A stretch of 64,000 bases of DNA from Grammothele lineata (taxonomy: Eukaryota > Basidiomycota > Agaricomycetes > Polyporales > Polyporaceae). This document shows, piece by piece, positions 44,159 to 55,401 of this stretch. The stretch lies in the NCBI GenBank assembly GCA_002150815.3, contig NDFF03000178.1:101091-165090 (forward strand), read 5' to 3'. Every line of letters starts with the position of its first letter. Position 1 is the stretch's first letter. The notes below the pieces were generated by a model. It was given only the letters and a program-made list of their open reading frames with translations, searched no databases and was not told the DNA's origin. Made by a program: the position numbers and the translations under genes.

Positions 44159-45295
44159 ATGTCCTCGTCTAGAAGCCGATCGGGTATGGAAGCCCTAGCG
44201 CCAGGGTGTTCACGGTATGTTCGTGCTCTGTGCCGACCGTACGTTGTGCGTTGATCGGCGCAGTAGAGGCGTGGCGTCCGAACCCTCACACATCGACGTC
44301 GATGGTAAGCGTCTTATCGGTCGTGCTATGTAGACGACGGCTGCTCACGAGCGGCGAACTGCCATTACGTCCAGTGCAGACGAGCCGGGTCGTTGGTGGA
44401 CCTGCGCAGGAGGCCACCGTTGTCTCTGCCGGCGCCGATCAAGAGAGCGATCCTGCGGTGCCTTATGCGTATGTGTCGCCGACCGATTTACAACTTCCGG
44501 TCTGGGTCCCGCCTGAGTGTATATCGTAAGTAATGGTAGTTTCACTCGCGTGTAGGTAGTAATGACTAGCACCAGGCGCATCCGCTCCATTGTAGAGTTC
44601 TCGGGCAAGCTTCCCCGTGTTACCCCTGCACACGCCCCTTCCGGTGCAACATGGGAACGCGTTGACCATGATACACGCGGCACAGAAGTGCTTTGCTTTG
44701 AGGGGACGGCCCTCGTCGTAATGATAACGGGCACTCTCCGTTCATTGACATTGTTGGCGCGCGAGGAGCGCGAGGAGGGAGCTGCTGTAGTCGGTCTTGA
44801 AATGCTGCGCGACATCGATTGTACCGCGCTACGACGTTTTAACCGTGCCCGGGGGATACGAGGTGAGCACTGCTGGGCTGTCTGTCTGATCTTCCTGACA
44901 TATGCGGTACAGACGACCCGTTCATCGACGTAGAGGCGCTATATCATGAGGATCACGCAGTAGGGGTAAGAGGATGGTTATATCCCGTCGGCCGCACCTG
45001 CGCCCGATGTTTCCGTCGCTGATACGTTTCCGTTCAGCTGTTCGACCATTTCTACGACGCCACAGATACGTGGACGTCGACCCGTCGTATGCCCAAACTA
45101 GACCCTACCCGGTTTACATTGGGAGACATTGTTCTGGTCGAAACACACATAACCCGGTTTACTCGCCCCCCGGCCGACAACGGAACCCAGCCAGAACGTG
45201 TCATCAGGCCCGTCCTATTGTCTATGTCGCGCATCGTCGCAGCGCCTCGTCGGCCCTCGGTCGTGGTCGACGACGAGTTCGACTGGGTATTGTAG
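44159..45295 (+). CDS. 'GDIV' family protein of unknown function, paralogue of the 26.5 kb gene
   Basis: The last four exons are well supported: one ending at 44525 (SPTDLQLPVWVPPECI), then 44570-44862, 44913-44965 and 45038-45295, all in phase. They encode TRRIRSIVEFSGKLPRV, DDPFIDVEALYHEDHAVG and LFDHFYDATDTWTSTRRM followed by TLGDIVLVETHITRF, ending DDEFDWVL. The same order of blocks occurs in the gene at 26496-27530. N-terminal exons are uncertain: the ATG at 44159 gives MSSSRSRSGMEALAPG, but the link to the exon near 44340 did not resolve cleanly. The function of this family is unknown. Confidence 0.55.
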
Positions 45296-45798
45296 ACCTT
45301 ACCCGCGTGGGATCTTCGTCGCGTGAGCGACCGCCACCTCTCGCGTGGATGGTATCATGCTCACCGATAACGGAGTGGTGCCGGATACTGCGATTAGCCA
45401 GCTCGGATGTATCTACTGTTAGATTCGACGACGATGCTCTTAACGTTGGATGTCGGTGGCTTTAGCTGTTCCGGCTGAAATGTCCCATCGGCTGCGTGTT
45501 CGCATGCCTGGCGTACGAATATCATGTTACCTCGTTCGCTTAGACGACGCGGGTAGCTGTATCTATGTATACGCGCGTAACTGCCAGTGAAAACTGGGAT
45601 GACTGTCGTCCGGCGTTAACACGGCTAGTCATCGCTGTCTCGACTGTACATGTAGTCATGGTATTCGACGTCCGTAACATCTTCCCGGAGACTCGGTGCC
45701 GTGGTTTCGTTCGCTAGCGGAGCTCCTACATTTCACCAGGACGAGGTCATGGCGTGCGCAGTCGTGCGTTGGTTACGCCGGGTACATACGCAGTGTCT
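45296..45798. other. Intergenic, nothing assigned
   Basis: Lies between the 3' ends of two convergent genes; no exon-like ORF. Confidence 0.4.
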
Positions 45799-47056
45799 TT
45801 ACTGCTGGGCGCGGTCAGTGGCATGCGGGTGTGATGTTTTGTATTGAACGCGTACCTGCCGGGTCCTGAACATGTTGGCCGAGCGCAGGTCGTGCCCTAG
45901 TTCGAGAAGCCAGCCGGGGAATGCTGAAGGGGCGAGGTTGGTATGGCAGGTGGCGCGAACGAACATGGGAGGATACTCACGTGGGTCTGTACGTTCTCCG
46001 TCCGTCGCCTGGCAGTCCGGAAGAGCTGCCCCACAGTGCGGGTTTGAGTTCGTGTTTACGGAGGCGTGTACGCCGTCATCTGCCTGTGTGGTGTTAGGAG
46101 CCGCCGTCGCTGGGGTACACGCGTCCAACACCTGAATACACCGGTATGAGTGGTAGTCGCCTTACGCATATATGGCCAGTCTCACCATCGCATCGCGGAG
46201 GGGGCTCAGAAGCTCGCTTACACCGTCTGGTATTTGCGCGTCCAACGTCATGAGCTGGTCGTCCCCGTGCGTGTGTTGGCCATTGTTCAAACGAAATCCC
46301 GTGGTGGGCTGGCTCTGTTCGCTCGCCGGGTAGTAAGGGCTAAACTGACAGCATATCTTGCGGTCTCGGCATCGTCTGCATGGCACACCGGTGTCGCACT
46401 ACGTGACGTTCGGTGTGTGCCCGACGAATTGGCATATGTAATATCCATACCTTCGCATCGACGCGTCGGCATTCGTCGCACACCGTCGTTACCCTCTTCA
46501 GGTTGCCTTCAGCGACAATCCGGGACAATAGGCCTGCCAGGACGTCATGTGAACGACCTTATTCCAGGTGTGTGTACCGTTGGCAACGCACCTACAAACC
46601 GGGTGTTGGAGATAAATGCTGCCTTCAGGCGACGCACCTGGTCATATGCCTCTGCCTCGGAGTTATTATCGTTGGTACGCGGGACCGTCTGGAACCCTGT
46701 TAGTATCGGTAGGGTTAGGCTTTCGCTCAGGACTTCGGCCAACAGTCGTATTGTCTCGTTCGAGGGGGGCTCCGGCGTGTCATCTGGCCAGTGATCCGTT
46801 GCCGTCGTGACGTCGTCCGTCGTGTTATATGCGCCTGTGTAAACACCCAGTCCAGCGGGCGACGGGTCCGACGTGAGCTGAGCATGGGTCAGTACAATGC
46901 AGGCTACGCGTCGTTGCGAGCTGGAAGGCCACTCACCGCGTGATAGATCTGGCCGCAAAGCCTGCACTTGTCCGTGCGCGGCAAGTGAGCCGGCGAGGTC
47001 TGAGTCGGCCCGCCGCGATGTGAAGATGCTTCGAACCCCGAGCTCGAAGGATCCAT
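45799..47056 (-). CDS. Protein with a Zn2Cys6-like cysteine cluster
   Basis: The ATG at 47056 starts MDPSSSGFEASSHRGGP and an early KCRLCGQIYHA segment. After a GTGAGT intron the frame continues DPSPAGLGVYTGAYNTT, then an acidic region and a helical segment (SNETIRLLAEVLSESLTL). Two further introns bring together VCDECRRVDAKCDTGVPC and RRCRDRKICC, giving Cys spacing C-x2-C-x6-C-x5-C-x2-C-x6-C, the fungal binuclear zinc cluster pattern. Later exons include LRDAMVLDACTPATAAP and FPGWLLELGHDLRSANMF. In fungal regulators the cluster usually sits at the N-terminus; here it follows about 150 residues. DNA binding is plausible but the loop differs from classic Gal4 proteins. A TATAA element lies about 80 bp upstream. 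Exon borders are hand-made. Confidence 0.55.
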
Positions 47057-47326
47057 TGGTGCAGGTTGGCCGTTGTCCAGTATGCGTGGGCGGAGCGGTC
47101 CGTAGAGTGTTTGGCGACCTGAGACGCGCGAAGTTATATGGGAGGCGTTCAGATAGAGAGCGAGAGAGCACTTAGTATTCGGATGTCGAGCACGACCAGC
47201 GGTATGGTGGGACGGGTTTGCTATGTCATTAACGTCGTGTAATCGAGCTGCATGTGGGGTGAGGCATTAACCGCGGGCGAGCCGGGGCTCAGGCTGGCAA
47301 CGTGGATTTGACGTCCGCTACAGAGA

Positions 47327-47641
47327 GTGATTCGGATGGCGGTAGACATTGTGGGGACGACGAATCACGGCGGTGAGTCGGGTGTCTGTGAAGTGTCGTG
47401 GCCCGTACACTGGCACCTCCCGCTGAGGCCGCTGTTAGCCGCCCTGTCGGGTTCGCACCGAAAGGGGGTCCCGTACAAAGTACTCCGTTGCTATCGGCAA
47501 GAGACGGGCGACGGCACGGTCGGGCCGCGTGAACGGCGCGCTATGGCATGCTGCCCCTGGCAGCATTATTGTATGCACGTCTGTGCCGACGATGAATCGT
47601 TACGTCCGATTGCACAGCAACGATTCTTAGGTACATTCTAA
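47327..47641 (+). CDS. Small ORF, hypothetical (104 codons)
   Basis: One open frame, Cys- and Trp-containing (MACCPWQHYCMHVC), ending in RFLGTF at 47641. It has no recognised domain and no TATA box at the usual distance; it may be the last exon of a longer gene or chance. Confidence 0.25.
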   Translation: MIRMAVDIVGTTNHGGESGVCEVSWPVHWHLPLRPLLAALSGSHRKGVPYKVLRCYRQETGDGTVGPRERRAMACCPWQHYCMHVCADDESLRPIAQQRFLGTF

Positions 47642-47706
47642 ACTCTACGGCGACACGTAATCGACTAGTCGACTACTCGCTAACTCTGTTCTAGACTAGT
47701 CCCATT
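47642..47706. terminator. Palindrome-rich spacer between convergent ORFs
   Basis: A 65-bp spacer contains the perfect palindrome CGACTAGTCG and, 24 bp later, CTAGACTAG. It lies directly downstream of the minus-strand gene ending at 47707. A role in 3' end formation is a guess. Confidence 0.25.
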
Positions 47707-49305
47707 CTACTTCGCTCGGCTCGCTGTGACCCGCCGACCCCGTCGCGGGGTTGGGGTGCTCGCGTTAGGCGGAGGCGTGGAATCGCCTCTAGCCGTACCG
47801 GACTCTTCGCGCTGAGCCGCTGAGTCTTCTATGTCCGGTCGCTTGCGCTTCGCTTGGTCGTGATCCGAGCCCTGTGAACCGCGCGTACGTGCTGTTGCGT
47901 CATCGCTGTCCCCTTGAGGCGATGGGGCGGGCGGGGGCGCCACCCAGACGTATGAGTCGTCGTTACTACCGTCGCTACCGCCGCTCGCGTGGGGGTGCGC
48001 CCCATTATTGTCGGCCGCGCTTTCGTGGTGCCTATTCCGATCTGTCAAATAGCCGTAGCGGCTCGCAAAACGTACGCGACGTACTCATTCTCTTGCCCGA
48101 GGTTCGCCGCCTGTAGGCTGTTCGATTCGGTTTCTTCGTCGACTGTTTTGCCCGCGTTGACCTGAGCGGTAGTCGACACTGGCGGCGTCGCCTCGTCATC
48201 ATCGGAGTCATCGTCGTCCACGCACAGGCCTGGACGGCGAACTCAGTTGATCAAGCGAAATCCGGATGCCGCGGTACCACGTACCTTCCACGCGCTCGCC
48301 GGGTTGCAGTCCGGATCGGATGTTTGTATCGATGGATTGGACGGAATAGTCTGGCACTTCGGACCAGTCGGCCTTCGCTACTCGAACCAGCTCGAGTGGG
48401 ACAAAGTATGGTTGCCAGCCGCTTGGCCCGATCACGAACGCGGCAGTGAACGAGAACCATACCACGTCACCCCTCACCAACGTCTTCTGAGGCGTTACCG
48501 ATATATCCACGATCCTGCCTTTCTTCAACGCGAGGACGCGAGGCGGGTTCGGGTTTGGATAGAGGAAATTCGACTTGCGTGTGGCGTCCGCCAACCAAGG
48601 GTGTTCGTTCCCAGTGGGCCGCGGTTTCGCCTCGTTATCGGGTACGTGCATAAACACGGGCGCGCGAATTCGGTAAGAGCTCGAATATCGGTCTGTGCCA
48701 GTCTGATAGTTTGCTCGCGATCGCCCTTTCGGGTTGAAGCCCTTGATTTTGGAGACGTAATCCTCTAGGTCCTGGGGCGGGCTTGGGTAAGTGACCGTCT
48801 GACCCTAATCTCAACGCGCACCTTCTGTAGTTCGTAGATGCTTTTGTCCCGGACCGTGTCGAACGTGAAGCTGTAGTTGCATTTGAAACTCGGCTTTCTC
48901 TCACTGTATCGAGATATGGCGTGCGCCCTGTCAGTACCCGCACGCGCTGGCTGTGTACAAGGACTTAACACTCGTTCCTCATCCATTCCTTGCGGTACTC
49001 CGTCAATTACCGAATGGTACAAAATTCCCTGTGGCGTTATCGTTGCCAGAGAGGAAAATCCCCGCGTGACTGAGGACCGCGGTGGACGTCGTCCCTGGCG
49101 TATACAACTAGATGGAATGTTGAGTGATGGGAGCGCGACAATCGCAATCAACGCAAAAACTTGCCGTCCACCGCGTGTCCGAGTCACGGCGGACCTCTAC
49201 GATGGGGCATGGTTTGGATAGCGACTTCACCGCGTCATCGAAGGTAATCTCGCTAGGACGGAACGTGTTGATTTTCCAATATTCAAGAGCAGCTGTAGCG
49301 TCCAT
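47707..49305 (-). CDS. Multi-exon protein of an Agaricomycete-type family, function unknown
   Basis: The ATG at 49305 starts MDATAALEYWKINTFRPS. Following exons contain SSLATITPQGILYHSVIDG, SFKCNYSFTFDTVRDKSIY, a stretch near 48770 with DLEDYVSKIKGFNPKG, then a long exon with PPRVLALKKGRIVDIS, LVRGDVVWFSFTAAFV and WQPYFVPLELVRVAKADW. The C-terminus is disordered and basic, with KRKRPDIEDSA, ending RRGRRVTASRAK at 47707. The run of beta-strand-like blocks ('GDVVWFSFT') recurs in many mushroom genomes as I remember them, with no known function. Upstream, TATAAAAG lies about 60 bp before the ATG. Several intron borders are approximate. Confidence 0.55.
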
Positions 49306-49360
49306 GACTGTTGTCTGTGCTATACGACGTGACGGTCAAAGCGTGGGCTCGCCTGTCTCC

Positions 49361-49368
49361 CTTTTATA
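49361..49368 (-). promoter_or_regulatory. TATA box of the minus-strand 49.3 kb gene
   Basis: TATAAAAG on the minus strand, about 60 bp before the ATG at 49305. Confidence 0.5.
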
Positions 49369-49675
49369 CAGGTGGGCTGTGTGCGCGCCACAGCGTGCTT
49401 CCGCGCGATTGCCAGTACGATGACCAGCGCGCGCGAGTCCGGCCGCGCATAGGGCCTGCCATCTGCAGGTTCGATGACTCGGGCGGACGATATTCGTGTT
49501 AGACGCGCCAGCGGTGACGCTCTTGCATCGGAGCATTTGGAATGTATCACTGACTTACCTGATCGCACTCAGCGGTACCCGACAGTTGCCGGCGGATGCG
49601 GATGACTCGTATCGACAACGGCGCTGTGGCTAGTTCGTCGCGGCGAAGTCGTGTGACATGTATCGTCGACATTGG

Positions 49676-49682
49676 TATATAC
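49676..49682 (+). promoter_or_regulatory. TATA box of the 49.9 kb gene
   Basis: TATATAC lies about 175 bp before the ATG at 49856. Confidence 0.4.
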
Positions 49683-49855
49683 ACTGCATGTCGGGCGTAT
49701 CGGTCAACGGGTTTACTCCTGCCTAGTGCTCGCCAGTAGCGTCTGCATAGCGCCAAGCGTCATCGTATCCGCCGCCTCATCAACGTGGAGACATGGGTGC
49801 GCGAAAACGGGGCAGTAAACTCACCACTGTGACGCGTCGGGCCAAACCACACCGC

Positions 49856-50702
49856 ATGTCTGCTAGGCGTTCGGACCTAGGCGTCGCGTCCCCGTCGCTC
49901 ACTGTGAGTTTTGCTGTATTGGACGGCCTGCTTATTTACCCGCGTTATGTAGTCTTCAAACGAGCCTGCCGACCAGCTCAACAACACCAGAGCATCGTCT
50001 CTCGTCCGGTGGAATCGTTGGGTACGGGAGTCTGTTGGCGAGGTGCGTGCATGACGCCGTTCTGGTGTCAACTGTCTTACCTCGTGGCTTCAGGGTGCCG
50101 GTCCTGATGGCCAAGAATACATGTTCAAGTACGCCGTCCGGTCAATGCTGTACCCGGTCGGTGGGGATAAGCCGAAGCAATTGCTGCTCCCCGCCCGTCG
50201 GGATCATCCGTCTGGCAGTGTCAAGACGAAGCGCGCCGCTGATTTGGATGTTTGTCGATGGTTCCCTGCCGGCTATACGAAGACGACTATCAAACACGTC
50301 CCTCGGCTGTCGCCCCCGCATTCGCTACGCAATCAGTACACTGTGTTCATATGCGACGACGATGACTCCGCCCTCAAGAACCAATGTCTACGCGAGTTGG
50401 CGGGCATTGATTTTCTTGGGAATGTTATCGTCGTACGTCAGGCCAGCCAGAAACAGGGAACGATCACGCACCTCCCTTCGAACGAGCGTACGATTGTAGA
50501 ATTGGTTGTATTCCGGTGCGTATACCCCCCGTGTTGATACATATCCGGCTCAACGTTGCGTAGGTGGCTCCTCGCGCTCGTCGACGGTGTTCCGAACGGT
50601 GACGCTCGCCCCGACGGCGATGCTAGTGACTACCATTCACGAGCGGGGGGGCATGGCATGACGGATGAAACAGATGACCACAGTGATAGTGAAGGGACGT
50701 AG
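49856..50702 (+). CDS. Unknown protein (232 aa, four exons)
   Basis: Exons 49856-49903, 49953-50042, 50094-50515 and 50564-50702 join in phase to 233 codons; donors are GTGAGT or GTGCGT and acceptors TAG or CAG. The product reads MSARRSDLGVASPSLT, NEPADQLNNTRASSLVRW, GPDGQEYMFKYAVRSMLYPV, then DYTKT-like basic sequence, CLRELAGIDFLGNVIVVRQA and an acidic C-terminus ending DETDDHSDSEGT. The block 'L-x-G-N/D-V-I-V-V' is also found in the minus-strand gene near 60.1 kb (TWTGDVIVVKLD), so both may belong to one family. Function unknown. Confidence 0.6.
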
Positions 50703-50757
50703 CTACGTGTTATACGTGTTTGCTGTATTGTGAACGTTCCAGTCCGCGCGCTGGACG

Positions 50758-52029
50758 TTAATCCAATGCCTGCACGAAGAACTCGGGCGTGGTGACGGGC
50801 CGCAGACGCTCCGGGATCACCGTCGACTCGGAAAAGAAGTACCCTTGGAATCGCGTGTGCACATATCGTGTATTGCCGGCTCGACAGGCGCTTCGGCCGG
50901 GTTGTTCCACGCCACTATGTTCATGTTTGGTCGAGCCGTGTGGCTGTTGACGACCGGGTGGCTGATGTCAGCTGTACAGTATCTGTATAGTCGTTCTCAC
51001 GGCCGGGTTTCGTCACGTGAGAGTTTCGATGGTGCGATCGCCGATGCTGGTGTTCGTCCCTGGCGCTCGTCCTCCTTGTTTGACGGATGATTCTATCCAT
51101 CGTCCGTATGTCGCAGGTAGCTGACAAGGCGATCGGTACGGATGAGGTATCTCGCGGGCGCGTACGCCCTTGTTTCAGTCGGATCTCAGTGTCGATAATG
51201 CCCGCAGCCGTGCGTGCATTCGTCTCATCGTGCTTTCGTTTACGCACTCTGTATGACGCCTGGCGCCGAATGCACCTGCGGTTCGTCTGTCGTATACAGC
51301 GTCGAGGTGCGTGTGCTGTACTTGATTGTCCCTAGGCCTGAGGCATCTCAGGCGGTGTGAGAGTCGAACGCCAGGCGCGCGCCATTCTGTATGTTGGCGT
51401 CTGGGCAACCTACTACGTCAGGCAAGGCATAGCGCGACTATTGAATGTTCCGTCTCGAACATGGCTTACGGTGTCCCGTCAGGCCTGCCCGGCGTATGCA
51501 GCGCTCGTTACATGTGTCAGCATGGCGGCGATTCGTAGAGTCATGCGAGACAGACGCCCGGGCGACCGGTCGATGCCCTTTTTTTCAATATATCTGCATC
51601 TTGTGAGTCCCCTTCGTCCCCTGCAATTGACGTCGCGTTCTGACTCTTGATTTGTCTAGGCCCGAGGCGCTGTCTGCTTGCCGCGCCCATACGGCGCCCG
51701 TGTTCACTATGGTCTGGTCAGCTTTCTCGTCTGGACCAGCGAATTGTCGTGCCAGTCACCGTCCCGGGACGCAGTGAAGCGCGTGGTTCGGTGACGTCCG
51801 GCCGGTCGACCGCCCTCCCGTCCTGCCACTCTCTGAACGAGACTCGATCCGCAACTACATGAGGCGCGTGCTGTTTGGATTTGTGGGCGACGCGCCTCGC
51901 GCTGCCGTTGGTCACCAGGCATGCTCGTCGGGGCGCTATTGCGTTTATGCCTGACACGCCAGTACCGGTTCGTCCAGTCTCTCGCATAGACGCTTCTATT
52001 GAAGGTGTCTCACTCTTTCCCTCTTTCAA
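50758..52029 (-). CDS. Tentative minus-strand gene or genes, exons unresolved
   Basis: Minus-strand stretches read like protein: MKEGKSETPSIEASMRETGR from 52029, MRKRKHDETNARTAAGII near 51247, and a C-terminal stretch RFQGYFFSESTVIPERLR plus TTPEFFVQALD with its stop at 50760-50758. Alternative frames around 50900 (NMNIVAWNNPAEAPVEPA) also look plausible. I could not decide whether one gene or two are present. Function unknown. Confidence 0.3.
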
Positions 52030-52566
52030 ATCTACCTAAAGATATAGGTTCGTCTGGCAGGCGCCTTCTTGTCCGCCAGTGCTAGTCGGCTGACTTCACG
52101 CGCGACGTGTAGACCGCTTAAATACAGGCTCTGTGGCACCTTCTTCCATCCTCCGCTCATAGGCGCTGCTTCCCGTTTCCCTTGCCCCAGCATAGACCAG
52201 TTACTCCAACATTCTTCATGCCTCATCCTTGCGCAACTATACGAGTATCCGCTTTCGTCGTTCTGAAAAGAGGTGAGCCCTTTTTCGCTTGTGTGTTGTC
52301 CTCGTGACTTATCTTGTGTTTGGGGTGGGATATTAGATGGGTTAGCCCACTGGACGCCTGTTGAATCGTCCCTCCGTGCTGACCAGCGGACGGGTGGTGT
52401 AATAGCGTTCGAAACCAACCTTTCAACGTCAACAAGGTGAGGGGCGGCTGACGCGTTCGGTCGCGGTCATCTATATTGAGCTGCTTGCCAGATACTCGGA
52501 ACAATCCGAAAGGTTAGTGAAGTCACGTTACGAGGTACACGGCTCACGGGGGTGGGGGGGGCGTAG
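52030..52566. promoter_or_regulatory. Upstream region of the R1 gene
   Basis: TATATT at 52472-52477 lies about 95 bp before the ATG at 52567. A first exon encoding the start of the ATP cone could hide here, but none was found that joins in phase. A G-run at 52548-52561 precedes the start. Confidence 0.35.
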
Positions 52567-55401
52567 ATGACATACAATCTTGACACGACTTTCGTGGACG
52601 CGAGCGTGTACATCCATCAGATCCATCGTGGGCCATGTTCTCACGTCTCGTTCCAGCGTCGCTTTCTGTGTGGATCGCGGGAAATTGGAACGCATGACGT
52701 CCGATGACGTACTGGTACGTTTCTCTCGACTCTCGCGAATATGCCCCTGAAGTCCACGGATACTGTTGCAGTCTCTCGCCGCGCGTTGTGCGGCTGACCT
52801 CGCTACGCAGCACCCGGATTATCTCGTTCTGGCCGGACGCCTCGAGGTTTTGAGACAGCATAAAGCCGTTCCGAAATCTTTCGTTCGTGCGGTTAACCAG
52901 ATCAATACCGGTTAGAACCTCGGAGCGTGTCAGCGTCCGGTTAGGCTGACGTCTGTGTTCACAGATGCCCCTGGTTTACTGAGTCGTCAGTTCGTTGACT
53001 CGGTCTTGGAGCATGGGGCCGTTCTGGATAACGCCCTCGACCACGAACTCGATTTTACCATGTCTTAGTGAGTGCGAGTATCGTCGTCGCCACACTCGCG
53101 TTCCTGATTTCGCTGTCGGTTCTGTGCAGCGTGTCCGTCATGACGATGCGACGGATCTACCAGATTCGGGTACACGACCAACCTATGGAGAGGGTGCAGC
53201 ATACGTGGATGCGTCTTGCCGTCACCTTGCATGGCAGTGATCTCGACCGAGTACTCGAGACTTATGACCTTTTGTCTCATGGGTTTTACACCCATGCCAG
53301 CCCGACTATCTTCAACGCCGGACTGCAAAAACAACAGCTCGTCTCCTGTTACGTTCCCCAAGTCGATGTGTCGACCCCGTCGGCGCCTTTTAGCACCGTC
53401 CACGACGTCTCGAACATACTCATGGCCAACGGTGGTGTCGGGCTGGATATGCACCGTGTACCGGCGCGGCGGTACGTTTCGTTTAGTGTGTTTGCCGCGT
53501 GTTACTTAATTATCTGCGGTAGGTGGGATCGTGACGTACCGCAGCCTGGCGTCGGGTCACTTCTGCGTATCATAGAATCTGCTGCGGCGTATGCATCTGA
53601 ATCGCAGCCGAAACGGCCGTCCAAGGTCTCCGCGAGCCTTCCTATATGGCATTCGGATGTCACCGAACTCATCGAGGTCCGAAACCGCAAACTGGTGGAT
53701 GCGTCACAAGCTTTTCACGTTTTCCCCGCGTTGTTCGTGCCCGACATATTGTGCGTATGCCGTACGTTCGGCTTCTCATCGAAACTGACCGTCGCGTAGT
53801 ATGAACCGTGTGGATGAGGAAGGGGAATGGACGTTGTTCGATCCCGTCGACGTTCCGTCATTGACTACCGTCTGCGGGGTCGCGTTTAGCGAAGAATACA
53901 TGAGACTCGAGAATGTAGTGGCGCCGATTCAGAAGGTAAAGGCTCGCGACCTGTGGCTGAGGGTGTTACAAGTGCAGGCCGAGACTGGTAGCCCGTTTAT
54001 CATGTACGGCGACAGTATAAACGGTGAGCAGCTGTGGGCGACCGAATACGTGTTTGTCGTGCTTACGCCCGTATGTGTTTCTGCGTTCAGCCAAAAACAA
54101 CCAGCGCCATCTCGGGATCATCCATGCCACTAACCTGTGCACCGAGATCGTTCAACACACGTCCATCGACCACACCCCCGTTTGTACGCTGGCATCGCTC
54201 AATCTGCCGGCGTTTGTTCTGCCCAACAACACGTTCGATCTTGAAGGGCTTCGTCGTGTCACAAGTATCGCTGTTCGCAATACCGACAGGGTGCTCGATC
54301 TGACCGAATATCCTACCGACTCGGCACGCGCGACCGCTGCGGAGACCCGCCCCATCGGTATTGGTGTTCAAGGTTTGGCCGACGTATTCCGACGGATGGC
54401 AATCGGGTTCGATTCCCCCGCGGCTCGGAACTTGAGCACTACTATATCGGAGACCGTGTACCATGCAGCCCTGGAGACGAGCATTGAACTGGCCAAGCTA
54501 CATGGACCGTACCCAGCCTTTTCGGGGTCACCGGCGGAGACGCTTGAATTACAACACGATATGTGGAACGCGCCCCCGAATGAGCGGGTCGACTACTCAC
54601 GGATCCGTCAAGGAATTCGCCTGCATGGACTTCGCAACTCAGTCCTCACCGCGCAGATGCCGACGGCAACGACTAGCCTCATAACCGGTAGCAATGACTC
54701 TGTCGATCCGTACATTAAGTATGCCGCGTACCCTTGTGTGCATATGATACTCACGGTAGACCCGCAGCAACGTGTATACGCGGCGCGCTGGAGGGGGAGA
54801 GTACCAGATCATCTGTCCTACACTCGTCCGGGAGCTTGCCTCTCGCAACTTATGGACTGCTGATATTCGTCGGCGGATCATGAGCAATCATGGTACGCGT
54901 TTGTGCTTGTATCCCGAGCTGCCCGATGTGTCTCATTCTGATGGACAGGTTCGGTGCAAGACATCGAGGAGATCCCTGCGTTAATTCGCGAGGTTTATCG
55001 CACCGCGTGGGAAATCCCTCAGCGCGCACTGCTCGATTTGGCCATCGCTCGGGGGCCATATATAGACCAGTCCCAAAGCACCACTGTGTATATGCGCGCG
55101 CCCTCTATGGACCAGCTTGTGAGTACGGTCATACGCGACGGTCAGTCGTGCTTCACTGACGACTGGCCTCTTGTCGTCCGTCGTCGCATAGCACGCCATG
55201 CATTTCTATGGTTGGCGGGGCGGTCTGAAGACGGGTATGTACTATCTGCGGACGACGCCGTCGACGTATCCGATCCCGCCACAAGATCTCATCGCAGCCG
55301 CCGTCATACAGTCGGATCAATACGATGACATCTTTGGTGACCTTCAGTTAGACGGTTCTGCTGATGTCAGTGCTCCTTCGTGCGAGGCGTGTGCCGCTTA
55401 G
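52567..55401 (+). CDS. Ribonucleotide reductase large subunit (class I R1), 11 exons
   Basis: Exons 52567-52607, 52657-52714, 52772-52910, 52965-53067, 53130-53471, 53523-53750, 53800-54023, 54091-54718, 54768-54892, 54949-55118 and 55192-55401 join in phase to 722 aa. R1 reduces ribonucleoside diphosphates with the R2 radical. Seen: part of the ATP cone ([31 protein letters not shown]), [11 protein letters not shown], the redox Cys in LVSCYVP, the catalytic loop ATNLCTEIV (N, C and E), the second redox Cys in [31 protein letters not shown], the radical-path Tyr pair in [11 protein letters not shown], and a C-terminal CEAC. It is shorter than usual (about 790-890 aa): the first cone strand is missing, and the loop after NGGVGLDMH is shortened. 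An upstream exon may have been missed. Confidence 0.85.

Noticed and set aside
53068..53180. Hydrophobic N-terminus (signal or membrane segment) before the R1 ORF
   Set aside because: This stretch is an intron (53068-53129); the apparent hydrophobic peptide is not coding.
52995..55401. RNR1 as a frameshifted pseudogene
   Set aside because: The broken frames are fully explained by ten short GT-AG introns whose phases all match, giving one open frame with every catalytic residue.
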